Below are positions 1-8,321 of a DNA stretch of 64,000 nucleotides, piece by piece; the stretch's first letter is position 1; every line of letters begins with the position of its first letter. The notes under the pieces were generated by a model. It saw nothing but the letters and a program-made list of their open reading frames with translations, had not been told where the DNA came from and made no database searches. The DNA comes from an uncultured Flavobacteriaceae bacterium (lineage in GTDB: Bacteria; Bacteroidota; Bacteroidia; Flavobacteriales; Flavobacteriaceae). Position numbers and translations under genes: made by a program. Location: positions 124,001-188,000 of the forward strand of contig CANMFQ010000007.1 of the NCBI GenBank assembly GCA_947497145.1, given 5' to 3'.

Positions 1-503
1 CCAAAATTATTAAAACAGAGAAAAGAAACAATGTTCCTAAGGTGGATTTAAATAAGCCACCTTTGATGGATATAACTAAAATTATGTCCCAGTTGCCACA
101 TAGACCACCGTTTTTATTGGTAGATAAAATTTTGGAGCTTTCAGATACGCACGTTGTCGGGCTTAAAAACGTGACAATGAATGAGCCATTTTTTGTTGGT
201 CATTTTCCTGGTGCACCAGTAATGCCTGGAGTTTTGCAATTAGAGGCAATGGCTCAAACAGGTGGTATTTTGGTGTTGAACACCGTTCCAGACCCTGAAA
301 ATTATTTAACCTATTTACTTAAGATAGATAATGTAAGGTACAAGCAACAAGTTGTTCCTGGAGATACGCTTATTTTTAAATTAGATTTAATGTCTCCTAT
401 TAGAAGGGGTATTTGCCAAATGCATGCAAAGGCATATGCAAATGGAAAACTTGTTTCTGAAGCTGAAATAATGGCTCAGATTATTAAAGTAAAAGGAAAT
501 TAA
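1..503 (+). CDS. lpxC/fabZ: LpxC-FabZ bifunctional enzyme, C-terminal part (cut by window edge)
   Basis: The frame is open to the left edge, so the true start lies outside; the GTG at 42 is only an internal codon. The visible part is a hot-dog fold 3-hydroxyacyl-ACP dehydratase (FabZ) with the LPHRPPFLLVDKI motif, the catalytic-His motif GHFPGAPVMPGV and the C-terminal QVVPGD stretch. In Bacteroidota FabZ is commonly fused behind LpxC, the lipid A deacetylase; the basic linker before PPLMDITKIM and the absence of a start here fit that, but the LpxC half is not visible, so the fusion is inferred. It is followed after two bases by lpxA, as expected for a lipid A operon. FabZ removes water from 3-hydroxyacyl-ACP in type II fatty acid synthesis. 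Confidence 0.9.
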   Translation, partial: KIIKTEKRNNVPKVDLNKPPLMDITKIMSQLPHRPPFLLVDKILELSDTHVVGLKNVTMNEPFFVGHFPGAPVMPGVLQLEAMAQTGGILVLNTVPDPENYLTYLLKIDNVRYKQQVVPGDTLIFKLDLMSPIRRGICQMHAKAYANGKLVSEAEIMAQIIKVKGN

Positions 504-505
504 AT

Positions 506-1288
506 ATGAATCAACCCCTTGCTTATATACATCCTGGAGCTAAAATAGCGAAGAATGTAGTTGTTGAACCCTTTACTACCATCCACAATAACGTTACTAT
601 TGGCGATGGTACTTGGATAGGTTCGAATGTAACCATTATGGAAGGAGCTAGAATTGGTAAAAATTGTAATATTTTTCCAGGAGCTGTCATTTCTGCACCG
701 CCACAAGATTTAAAATATAAAGGAGAAGAAACTACGGTGAACATTGGTAATGGAACAACCATTCGCGAATGTGCTACAATTCACAAAGGTACTTCGGATA
801 GAAATAAAACCGTCATTGGTAAAAATTGCCTTATCATGGCGTATTGCCACGTGGCTCATGATTGTTTGGTTGGTGATAATTGTATTTTTTCAAACAATTC
901 AACCCTCGCTGGGCATGTTACTGTTGGTGATAACGTAATATTGGCAGGTTTGGTAGCCGTGCATCAATTTGTTTCTGTTGGGCAGCATGCTTTTGTTACA
1001 GGCGGTTCGCTTGTGCGTAAAGATGTACCACCTTTTGTGAAAGCTGCTAGAGAACCGCTATCCTATGTAGGTATAAATTCCGTAGGTTTGCGAAGAAGAG
1101 GTTTTGAATCAGAAAAAATACGTGAGATACAGAATATTTATAGAATACTGTATCAAAAAAATTACAATAATACCCAAGCCGTTCAGATTATAGAGGCAGA
1201 AATGGAAGCTACACCAGAACGCGATGAAATTCTACAGTTTATTAGAGATTCACAACGTGGCATAATGAAGGGGTATTTTAGCAACTAA
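506..1288 (+). CDS. lpxA: UDP-N-acetylglucosamine O-acyltransferase LpxA
   Basis: This 260-residue protein catalyses the first step of lipid A synthesis, moving a 3-hydroxyacyl chain from ACP to UDP-GlcNAc in the cytoplasm. Residues about 8-190 are hexapeptide repeats forming a left-handed beta helix, and the last ~65 residues form the helical C-terminal domain. The CHVAHDC motif places the catalytic His at 118, with His115 matching the other conserved active-site His. Length is normal for the family. The ATG lies two bases after the fabZ stop, so the pair is translationally linked; fabZ and lpxA act on the same 3-hydroxyacyl-ACP pool. Confidence 0.96.
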   Translation: MNQPLAYIHPGAKIAKNVVVEPFTTIHNNVTIGDGTWIGSNVTIMEGARIGKNCNIFPGAVISAPPQDLKYKGEETTVNIGNGTTIRECATIHKGTSDRNKTVIGKNCLIMAYCHVAHDCLVGDNCIFSNNSTLAGHVTVGDNVILAGLVAVHQFVSVGQHAFVTGGSLVRKDVPPFVKAAREPLSYVGINSVGLRRRGFESEKIREIQNIYRILYQKNYNNTQAVQIIEAEMEATPERDEILQFIRDSQRGIMKGYFSN

Positions 1289-1357
1289 TACGAGATTAGT
1301 ACAACAGCTTCAATTTGTAAATTCAAAGATTAACTATTAACGAACAACGATTAAAAA

Positions 1358-1924
1358 ATGGCAACAACATCAGATATTAGAAAAGGATTATGTATTCGAT
1401 ACAATCATGATATTTTCAAAATTATTGAGTTTCTGCATGTAAAACCAGGTAAAGGTCCCGCATTTGTACGAACCAAATTAAAAAGTGTTACTTCAGGAAA
1501 AGTAATTGATAATACCTTTTCAGCAGGGCATAAGATTGAAGATGTACGTGTAGAAACACGCTCATATCAATATTTATATGCCGAAGGTGATACTTATCAT
1601 TTCATGAATACCGATGACTATAATCAAATTACATTACAAGAAAGTAGTTTAGATGCACCGGGCTTACTTAAAGAAGGTCAGGTAGTTACTATTTTGTTTA
1701 ATACTGAAGATAGCATGCCATTATCGGTAGATATGCCTGCTAGTGTTGTTTTAGAGGTTACCTATACAGAACCTGGTGTAAAAGGCAATACAGCAACCAA
1801 TGCGACCAAGCCTGCAAAAGTAGAAACAGGAGCAGAGGTAAACGTACCACTTTTTATTAATGAAGGTGATAAGATTAAAGTAGATACGGCTAACGGTAAC
1901 TACATGGAACGTGTAAAGGAATAA
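1358..1924 (+). CDS. efp: Translation elongation factor P
   Basis: EF-P rescues ribosomes stalled on polyproline stretches. The 188-residue protein has the usual three beta-barrel domains: a KOW-like N-domain (about 1-63), a central OB domain, and a C-terminal OB domain ending with GDKIKVDTANGNYMERV. The loop residue that enters the peptidyl-transferase centre is Lys32 in KPGKGPAF, the position modified in many bacteria. No epmA or epmB-like gene lies nearby. It follows lpxA by 69 bases and precedes an lpxD-type gene by 19, so it is probably in the same transcription unit. Confidence 0.97.
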   Translation: MATTSDIRKGLCIRYNHDIFKIIEFLHVKPGKGPAFVRTKLKSVTSGKVIDNTFSAGHKIEDVRVETRSYQYLYAEGDTYHFMNTDDYNQITLQESSLDAPGLLKEGQVVTILFNTEDSMPLSVDMPASVVLEVTYTEPGVKGNTATNATKPAKVETGAEVNVPLFINEGDKIKVDTANGNYMERVKE

Positions 1925-1943
1925 TTAAATTAATAAGATTTAG

Positions 1944-2876
1944 GTGAGGTTTCCTATAGCATATACGTTAAAACAAATAGCAAAAATCATTGGTTCTGAA
2001 TATATTGGAAGCGATGATTTTTCTGTTTTGGGCATGAATGAAATTCACGTTGTAGAAAAGGGTGAAATAGTCTTTGTAGACCACCCCAAATACTACGACA
2101 AGGCTTTAAATAGTAAGGCATCGGTTGTGTTGATTAATAAGGTAGTCGATTGCCCCGAGGGTAAGGCATTGCTTATTTCAGACGACCCTTTTCGTGACTT
2201 TAATGTACTAACGCAGTTTTTCAAACCTTTTGAAAAAGCAACTAGCGCCGTGGCAACTACAGCTAAAATTGGTAAAAATACGGTAATACAGCCTAATGTG
2301 TTCATTGGTAATAATGTGGTTATTGGTGCTAATTGTTTAATTCATTCTAATGTGTCTATTTATGATAATTGTATTATCGGGAATAATGTGATTATTCATG
2401 CAGGAACTGTGTTGGGCGGTGATGCATTTTATTATAAAAATAGGCCTGAAGGTTTTGATAAATTAAAATCTGGCGGAAGAGTAGTCTTGGAAGATGATGT
2501 TGAGCTTGGAGCACTGTGTACGATAGACAAGGGTGTTACGGGTGATACCTTGATAAAAAAGGGAACAAAAATAGACAATCAAGTACATGTTGGTCATGAT
2601 ACTGTTATTGGAAGAAAATGCCTGATTGCTTCGCAAACTGGTATTGCTGGTTGTGTAATTATAGAAGATGAAGTGACATTATGGGGGCAGGTAGGTACTA
2701 ATAGTGGTATTACCATTGGAAAAAAGGCCGTAATTATGGGGCAAACAGGGGTTACCAAATCTGTTACAGGAGGTAAAAGTTACTTTGGTACACCTATAGA
2801 GGAGTCTCGTGAAAAACTAAAACAGTTGGCTTATGTGAAAAAGATACCCTATATCTTAAAAAAAATGGAAGAATAA
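1944..2876 (+). CDS. LpxD-type UDP-3-O-acylglucosamine N-acyltransferase (probable paralogue)
   Basis: A 310-residue protein with an LpxD-like N-terminal domain (about 1-100, with the KASVVLINK strand) and a hexapeptide-repeat beta helix (about 105-290). The motif DNQVHVGHD carries the likely catalytic His218. LpxD transfers the N-linked acyl chain in lipid A assembly. Its place after efp, apart from the lipid A genes, is unusual; lpxD in this group normally lies upstream of lpxC, outside this window, so this is probably a second copy. The start is a GTG at 1944, giving MRFPIAY; no ATG fits the N-terminal domain. Whether it acts on lipid A or another UDP-sugar cannot be read from sequence. 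Confidence 0.8.
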   Translation: MRFPIAYTLKQIAKIIGSEYIGSDDFSVLGMNEIHVVEKGEIVFVDHPKYYDKALNSKASVVLINKVVDCPEGKALLISDDPFRDFNVLTQFFKPFEKATSAVATTAKIGKNTVIQPNVFIGNNVVIGANCLIHSNVSIYDNCIIGNNVIIHAGTVLGGDAFYYKNRPEGFDKLKSGGRVVLEDDVELGALCTIDKGVTGDTLIKKGTKIDNQVHVGHDTVIGRKCLIASQTGIAGCVIIEDEVTLWGQVGTNSGITIGKKAVIMGQTGVTKSVTGGKSYFGTPIEESREKLKQLAYVKKIPYILKKMEE

Positions 2877-2910
2877 GTAGTTAATACTTTATAAATCCTT
2901 ATCAAACTTA

Positions 2911-2918
2911 TATTTTTG
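2911..2918 (+). promoter_or_regulatory. Putative sucD promoter -7 box
   Basis: TATTTTTG matches the Bacteroidota -7 consensus TAnnTTTG exactly and lies 70 bases before sucD, after the lpxD-type gene has ended. No clear -33 TTG is seen at the expected distance. Confidence 0.5.
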
Positions 2919-2988
2919 CAGCATTGCATTTAGAGAAAGAAATACAGTAAGTGAATATTGAAATAACCCATTAACGAATATCATCAAC

Positions 2989-3861
2989 ATGAGCGTTTTA
3001 GTAAACAAAGATTCCAAAATAATAGTACAAGGTTTTACAGGTAGTGAAGGAACATTTCACGCCGAGCAGATGATTGAATACGGTACCAATATCGTTGGCG
3101 GGGTAACCCCAGGTAAAGGTGGTCAAGAGCATTTAGGAAAACCTGTTTTTAATACGGTAATAGAAGCAGTAGAGAAGGCAGGCGCCGATACAACTATTAT
3201 TTTTGTGCCGCCAGCTTTTGCCGCTGACGCCATTATGGAGGCAGCAGATGCAGGTATAAAAGTGATTATTACCATTACAGAAGGTATTCCTGTTGCTGAT
3301 ATGGTTAAGGTTGCTCAGTATATTAAAAGCAGAGGAAGCCGTTTAGTGGGCCCTAACTGTCCGGGTGTTATTACACCAGGAGAAGCAAAAGTGGGTATTA
3401 TGCCTGGTTTTGTTTTCAAAAAAGGTAATGTAGGTATCGTGTCAAAATCAGGTACCTTAACATACGAGGCTGCTGATCAGGTGGTTCGTCAAGGATTGGG
3501 AATTACCACAGCTATTGGTATAGGTGGAGACCCTATCATAGGAACTACAACAAAAGAAGCTGTTGAGTTACTTATTAATGACCCAGAGACAGAATGTGTG
3601 GTTATGATTGGTGAAATAGGAGGTCAATTAGAAGCTGATGCCGCAAAATGGTATAAAGAAAGTGGTAGTAAAAAACCAATTATTGGTTTTATTGCTGGAG
3701 AAACAGCACCTGCCGGAAGAACAATGGGTCACGCTGGTGCCATTGTTGGTGGAAGTGATGATACAGCCCAAGCAAAAAAGAAAATCATGCGCGAACATGG
3801 TATTCACGTTGTAGATTCACCTGCAGAAATTGGATTGAAAGTAAAAGAAGTAATAGGATAA
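2989..3861 (+). CDS. sucD: Succinyl-CoA synthetase alpha subunit
   Basis: The 290-residue alpha subunit forms succinyl-CoA synthetase with SucB (not in this window) and carries out the substrate-level phosphorylation step of the TCA cycle. The CoA-binding Rossmann domain is at the N-terminus ([18 protein letters not shown]), followed by the CoA-ligase domain. The phosphorylated histidine is His248 in [10 protein letters not shown]. Length and motifs are standard. A -7 box sits upstream and a T-tailed hairpin follows, so it is probably a single-gene transcript. Confidence 0.97.
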   Translation: MSVLVNKDSKIIVQGFTGSEGTFHAEQMIEYGTNIVGGVTPGKGGQEHLGKPVFNTVIEAVEKAGADTTIIFVPPAFAADAIMEAADAGIKVIITITEGIPVADMVKVAQYIKSRGSRLVGPNCPGVITPGEAKVGIMPGFVFKKGNVGIVSKSGTLTYEAADQVVRQGLGITTAIGIGGDPIIGTTTKEAVELLINDPETECVVMIGEIGGQLEADAAKWYKESGSKKPIIGFIAGETAPAGRTMGHAGAIVGGSDDTAQAKKKIMREHGIHVVDSPAEIGLKVKEVIG

Positions 3862-3904
3862 TGTATCCTGTAGTTCGATATCAAAAAATAAATTTCGAAA
3901 AAAT

Positions 3905-3940
3905 CCATCATTCATAATTTTTGTTTGATGGTTTTTTTTT
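3905..3940 (+). terminator. Probable sucD terminator
   Basis: A 6-bp stem CCATCA/TGATGG (3905-3910 with 3926-3931) is followed directly by nine T. It lies 44 bases after the sucD stop. The loop is long, so efficiency is uncertain. Confidence 0.55.
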
Positions 3941-4005
3941 ACTGTTTAATCCGTTTTAAGATGAGTTCAAGCTTAAAATCTTAATAAAGGTTGATTTAGA
4001 AGTTG

Positions 4006-4013
4006 TATTTTTG
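4006..4013 (+). promoter_or_regulatory. Putative fabG promoter -7 box
   Basis: TATTTTTG is an exact TAnnTTTG match between the sucD terminator and fabG. It implies a 5' leader of about 150 bases before the preferred ATG at 4171. Confidence 0.45.
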
Positions 4014-4170
4014 AAATTAATTAATAGCATTTGGTCGCAACCAGATACTTAATAATTACAACTATTTTTTTGAGGATTTTATGAATGTCATCGTTACTTT
4101 TTTAAATAGTCGATGTACTGTTTATTGAAGTATGGCATTTCAATATTTTAGAACAAATAAAAATATACAA

Positions 4171-4917
4171 ATGAAACTATTAGAAGGGAAAAATGTTATC
4201 ATTACTGGTGCCAGTAGAGGTATAGGAATGGGTATAGCGCAAGTATTTGCTTCACATGGTGCAAATGTTGCCTTTACCTATAGTTCAAGTGAAGCACCAG
4301 CACTTGCTTTAGAAAAAGAACTCGAAGCAAAAGGGGTTAAAGCTAAGGCATATAAGAGTAATGCCGCAAGCTTTAGTGAATCAGAAGCTTTAGTAGCTGC
4401 TGTTTTAGAAGATTTTGGAGGTATTGATGTGCTTATCAATAATGCGGGTATTACCAAAGATAATTTGTTGATGCGCATGGCAGAAGATGATTTTGATAAG
4501 GTAATTGAGATTAACCTAAAATCTGTTTATAACATGACAAAAGCAGTACAACGTACCTTTTTAAAGCAACGAAAAGGGTCTATTATCAACATGAGTAGCG
4601 TTGTTGGGGTAAAAGGTAATGCAGGACAGGCAAACTATGCAGCTTCAAAAGCAGGGATGATTGGTTTTACAAAATCTGTGGCCTTAGAATTGGGTTCGAG
4701 AAATATTCGCTGTAATGCTATTGCACCTGGATTTATAGAGACTGAAATGACCGCTAAACTTGACGAAAAAGTTGTTCAAGGTTGGCGCGATGGCATTCCA
4801 TTAAAAAGAGGTGGTTCTACAGAAGATATTGCTAATGCGTGTTTGTTTTTTGCTACTGACCTTTCTGCTTATGTAACAGGTCAAGTATTAAATGTAGACG
4901 GAGGAATGCTAACATAG
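4171..4917 (+). CDS. fabG: 3-oxoacyl-ACP reductase FabG
   Basis: This 248-residue short-chain dehydrogenase reduces 3-oxoacyl-ACP with NADPH in fatty acid elongation. It shows the nucleotide motif TGASRGIG (about 12-19), NNAG (about 90-93), and the catalytic Ser143, Tyr156 and Lys160 in MSSVVGVKG...YAASK. The C-terminal GGM ending is typical. An in-frame ATG at 4132 would add 13 residues with no family counterpart; I prefer the ATG at 4171, giving MKLLEGKNVIITG. It stands alone between sucD and the VWA gene. SDR enzymes have many substrates, but similarity to housekeeping FabG is strong. Confidence 0.93.
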   Translation: MKLLEGKNVIITGASRGIGMGIAQVFASHGANVAFTYSSSEAPALALEKELEAKGVKAKAYKSNAASFSESEALVAAVLEDFGGIDVLINNAGITKDNLLMRMAEDDFDKVIEINLKSVYNMTKAVQRTFLKQRKGSIINMSSVVGVKGNAGQANYAASKAGMIGFTKSVALELGSRNIRCNAIAPGFIETEMTAKLDEKVVQGWRDGIPLKRGGSTEDIANACLFFATDLSAYVTGQVLNVDGGMLT

Positions 4918-5148
4918 CACTCGCCCTGACTTTATGTTTGGAATCAAGAATCATGGTTTTTATACCATAATGAAGTTGTTTTTTGTTGCATAGCTATAGA
5001 GCTGAAAAATGACAGAATTAGAATGCAAGATGTATAATTTGCGGGTAAAACAAAAAAGTAAAGAGGAGTTCACAAATAAGTAATTACCGCTTAGTAATTT
5101 TATAAACACTATTTTGCAAAAAAATAGGTAAGCCAACGTTCAAAAAAG

Positions 5149-7173
5149 ATGCAAATAAGCACCATACTTTTTATCATTTTAGCTGCTGTAGTAGCTTTGG
5201 GGCTTGTTTTGTTTCAATATTATTACAAAACAAAAAGGAGAGGAAAAATTATTATTTTGCTCTCCTTTTTACGTTTTATTGGTTTTTTTGGTATTTTGAT
5301 GTTATTGATAAATCCAAAATTTATCAAAAAAGTGTACAGCGTAGAAAAGGCTAACCTTGTGGTGTTAGTTGATAATTCATCATCAGTAAGTAGTGCGAAA
5401 AACGACTTAGCGACTGCCCTTGAAAACATTACAACAAATCAAGTAATTGAGGAGCAGTTTAAAGTATCGAAATATACTTTTGGTAGTGCATTGAAAGAAT
5501 TTGATAGTTTGTCTTTTACTGATAAAACCACCAATATTACGACTCCATTAGCTGCTTTAGATGAGGTGTATGCTCATAATAAAACGGCTGTTGTTATGCT
5601 CACAGATGGTAATCAAACCATAGGGCAAGATTATGGCTATTATGCAGCTCAATTGAAGTTTCCTATATATCCTATTGCTGTTGGTGATACCACCCAATAT
5701 GAAGACCTGCAAATAAGCAATGTAAACAGCAATAAATTTGCTTTTTTAAAGAATAAATATCCGGTCGAAATTGAAATTGCCTACACAGGTAAAAATACCA
5801 TTCAAACCTCAGTAGACGTATTGGTCAATGGTAAAAGTGTATACACAGAAAATATAAAACTCTCACCAACCAGTACGGTAAAAACTATAGCGGCGCTGTT
5901 AACAGCAAATACCGTTGGGGTGAAAAATGTTAAAGTAGTTGTTCGAGCTTTAGAAAATGAGCGCAATACTAAAAATAACAGCAAAAATATTGCCGTAGAG
6001 GTTATTGATGAAAAAACAAATATTGCCATCATAAGTGCTATCGAACATCCTGATATAGGTGTGTTGAAAAAGGCTATAGAAAGTAATGAACAACGGTCGG
6101 TTACCATCAAAAAACCAACAGTAAGTTTAAAAACCTTAGACGATGTAGATGTTTTTATTTTGTATCAACCAGAGGCTTCTTTTGCGGCTATTTATAGATA
6201 TATACAACAAAAAAAAGCGAGTGTCTTTACAATTACAGGAGAAAAGGTAGATGCAAACTTTTTAAATAATATTCAAAAGGGGTATCGTATTGAAGGAGGA
6301 TACCCGATACAAGAAACATTTGCGGTTTTAAATTCAGGTTTTACAAAATTTGATATTTCTGATTTTTCTGTTGATGATTTTCCTCCGTTGAGTAATGGCG
6401 CTGGTTTAATTGATGCTGGAAATGCGGAGGCTTTAATGCAAATGAAAATATTAGGCAGAACACTTGATTCCCCCTTGCTGCTTGCTGTTGATAATAATGG
6501 GGCGAAGGAGATGGCCTTGTTTGGTGAAAATATATGGAAATGGCGCATGCAAAGTTATCGAGAATATCAACATTTTGAAAATTTTGACGCTTTCATCGGG
6601 AAGTTGATGCTCTATCTATCTTCTAATAAAACAAAAAATAGATTGAATGTTGAGTATCAAAATATCTATGAAGGCAGTGGAGCAGCAAAAATAAAAGCGT
6701 CGTATTTTGATGAAGCTTTTGTTTTTGATGGTAATGCGACGGTGATTTTGAAGTTAAAAAATAGCGATACGGGGACTTCTAAAGAGATTCCTATGGTTTT
6801 AAAAGGAAACTTTTATGAGGCTGATTTATCTAATTTCACCCCAGCATCGTATAGTTTTACTGTTACGGTAAAAGGAGAAAATCGTTCGCAATCGGGTAAG
6901 TTTACTATTTTAGATTTTGATGTAGAACAACAATTTTTAGCCACTGATGCGAAGAAGTTGAAGCAGCTTGCATCAGCTACAAATGGAGAACTATATTTTC
7001 CTAATGAAGTTGATGCACTTGTAAAGTACTTAACAAGTGATAATCAATTTATTCCTACTCAAAAAAGCTCAGAAAATACAGTATCTTTGATAGACTTTCG
7101 AATACTTTTGGCCATAATTATTGCGGCATTATCAGCAGAATGGTTTATCAGAAAATATAACGGATTAATATAA
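5149..7173 (+). CDS. Membrane-anchored VWA domain protein
   Basis: A 674-residue inner-membrane protein of unknown function. Two transmembrane helices lie at about 4-24 and 34-54, then a von Willebrand A domain with a MIDAS motif at Asp75-x-Ser77-x-Ser79 (VLVDNSSSVS) and a second metal-site strand VVMLTDGNQ. A long extracytoplasmic part with beta-rich, CARDB-like stretches follows, and a final helix at about 650-668. The topology resembles BatA/BatB-type and other Bacteroidota VWA membrane proteins, but no MoxR ATPase is adjacent. The gene is 11 bases upstream of an SPFH gene, suggesting a co-transcribed membrane complex. Confidence 0.8.
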   Translation: MQISTILFIILAAVVALGLVLFQYYYKTKRRGKIIILLSFLRFIGFFGILMLLINPKFIKKVYSVEKANLVVLVDNSSSVSSAKNDLATALENITTNQVIEEQFKVSKYTFGSALKEFDSLSFTDKTTNITTPLAALDEVYAHNKTAVVMLTDGNQTIGQDYGYYAAQLKFPIYPIAVGDTTQYEDLQISNVNSNKFAFLKNKYPVEIEIAYTGKNTIQTSVDVLVNGKSVYTENIKLSPTSTVKTIAALLTANTVGVKNVKVVVRALENERNTKNNSKNIAVEVIDEKTNIAIISAIEHPDIGVLKKAIESNEQRSVTIKKPTVSLKTLDDVDVFILYQPEASFAAIYRYIQQKKASVFTITGEKVDANFLNNIQKGYRIEGGYPIQETFAVLNSGFTKFDISDFSVDDFPPLSNGAGLIDAGNAEALMQMKILGRTLDSPLLLAVDNNGAKEMALFGENIWKWRMQSYREYQHFENFDAFIGKLMLYLSSNKTKNRLNVEYQNIYEGSGAAKIKASYFDEAFVFDGNATVILKLKNSDTGTSKEIPMVLKGNFYEADLSNFTPASYSFTVTVKGENRSQSGKFTILDFDVEQQFLATDAKKLKQLASATNGELYFPNEVDALVKYLTSDNQFIPTQKSSENTVSLIDFRILLAIIIAALSAEWFIRKYNGLI

Positions 7174-7184
7174 AAACAAAAACA

Positions 7185-8000
7185 ATGGATAAATTACCAA
7201 AAATTGCATTACCAGCTATCTTTATACTTATATTCCTGGTGATATTAATTTCAAAATCAGCAGTTACTATTGACTCGGGACAGTCTGGAGTACTGTACAA
7301 AACCTTTTCAGGAGGTGTTGTTGTTGATGAGCCACCATTAGGTGAAGGCTTTCATGTTGTAGCACCATGGAACAAAGTATTTATTTACGAAGTGAGACAG
7401 CAAGAACTTTTTGAGAAAATGAAAGTACTTTCTTCAAATGGTTTGGAAATTCAAATTGATGCATCAGCATGGTATCAGCCTATTCGTAAAGAATTAGGGT
7501 ACTTGCACCAGAATTTAGGAGAAGGCTACTTAGATAGGGTTATAAAACCAGCCATTCGCAGTGCTGCAAGAAGTGTTGTTGGGCGTTACACGCCAGAGCA
7601 ATTGTATAGCAGCAAAAGAGATGCTATTCAGGATGAAATTTTCGAAGAAACTAAGAAGATTCTCGATAGTCAAAACGTTCAGTTAAATGAAGTGTTAGTA
7701 CGTGATGTTACCTTGCCCGATACTATTAAAGAAGCTATTGAGCGTAAACTAAAGCAGGAACAAGAATCGTTAGAATATGAGTTTCGTTTAGTAACGGCTA
7801 AAAAAGAAGCCGAAAAAGTGACCATTGAAGCGCAGGGAAAGGCAGATGCAAACAGAATTTTAAGTGCATCGTTAACCGATAAAATTTTGCAAGACAAAGG
7901 TATTGATGCTACTTTAAAACTATCAGAATCACCAAACACCAAAGTTATCGTTGTTGGCGGTGGTGATTCAGGTCTACCTATTATACTTGGAAATAACTAG
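7185..8000 (+). CDS. Prohibitin-family SPFH/Band 7 membrane protein
   Basis: A 271-residue protein with one N-terminal transmembrane helix (about 7-27) and an SPFH domain (about 29-215), including the prohibitin-like YTPEQLYSSKRDAIQDEI and LVRDVTLPDTIKEAIERKL segments, then a short coiled coil. Prohibitin-type proteins form ring assemblies in the membrane and often modulate membrane proteases such as FtsH. It directly follows the VWA gene with an 11-base gap, and the his leader begins after it. Its partner and target are not evident from sequence. Confidence 0.88.
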   Translation: MDKLPKIALPAIFILIFLVILISKSAVTIDSGQSGVLYKTFSGGVVVDEPPLGEGFHVVAPWNKVFIYEVRQQELFEKMKVLSSNGLEIQIDASAWYQPIRKELGYLHQNLGEGYLDRVIKPAIRSAARSVVGRYTPEQLYSSKRDAIQDEIFEETKKILDSQNVQLNEVLVRDVTLPDTIKEAIERKLKQEQESLEYEFRLVTAKKEAEKVTIEAQGKADANRILSASLTDKILQDKGIDATLKLSESPNTKVIVVGGGDSGLPIILGNN

Positions 8001-8144
8001 TGACCGGTTGGAAATACCCAAAAAGTAAATAGAAAATCTATCAAAAATAATTTCAAATCGTAAAAATTTGTCTATTTGCTACCAAACACTAACTAAAAAA
8101 GAGAAATTGTGATTTTTTTTGATTTTGTTTTCATAGACAAAAAT

Positions 8145-8152
8145 TAAATTTT
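8145..8152 (+). promoter_or_regulatory. Possible his operon promoter
   Basis: TAAATTTT (7 of 8 to TAnnTTTG) lies 17 bases after a TTTG at 8124-8127, the expected -33/-7 arrangement. Transcription would begin just before the leader peptide at 8167. A second near match, TACATTTA, lies at 8152-8159. Confidence 0.35.
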
Positions 8153-8166
8153 ACATTTACCATCTA

Positions 8167-8220
8167 ATGAGAAACCAAAATACACATCATCATTTTTACT
8201 ACTGCGCTCAAGCGAGGTAA
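8167..8220 (+). CDS. hisL: His operon leader peptide (17 codons, three consecutive His)
   Basis: ATG at 8167 opens a 17-codon frame reading MRNQNTHHHFYYCAQAR and ending at TAA 8218-8220. Codons 7-9 are CAT CAT CAT (8185-8193), a run expected by chance very rarely, placed between a candidate promoter and a strong terminator ahead of hisG. Translation would sense charged tRNA-His rather than make a functional product. The last four codons overlap the strand that can form the antiterminator. Named by analogy with enterobacterial hisL; the sequence is not homologous as far as I can see. Confidence 0.85.
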   Translation: MRNQNTHHHFYYCAQAR

Positions 8221-8281
8221 AAATGTATTGTAGTATTACAAGATAATTTATAACCCGTTTGAGAAATCAAACGGGTTTTTT
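8185..8281 (+). promoter_or_regulatory. His operon transcription attenuator
   Basis: Three mutually exclusive helices are visible. Pause-type hairpin: 8191-8199 pairs with 8217-8225 (9 bp). Antiterminator: 8208-8218 pairs with 8253-8262 (10 pairs, one G-U, A8215 bulged). Terminator: 8252-8262 pairs with 8267-8277. A ribosome stalled on the His codons leaves 8208-8218 free, so the antiterminator forms and hisG is transcribed. A ribosome reaching the stop covers that strand and the terminator forms. The pairings are read directly from the sequence; the mechanism is inferred from classical his/trp attenuation. Confidence 0.8.
8252..8281 (+). terminator. Attenuator terminator upstream of hisG
   Basis: A perfect 11-bp stem (8252-8262 with 8267-8277) closed by a GAAA tetraloop is followed by four more T. 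It lies 40 bases before hisG, so as an unconditional terminator it would silence the operon. Confidence 0.92.
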
Positions 8282-8321
8282 ATTAATTCCTTTTTGATTG
8301 TTTGAACACAAATATTGAGAA

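Noticed and set aside
8029-8081. Inverted repeat (AAATAGA...TCTATTT) as terminator of the SPFH gene
   Set aside because: Large loop, AT-only stem and no T-run; too weak to call.
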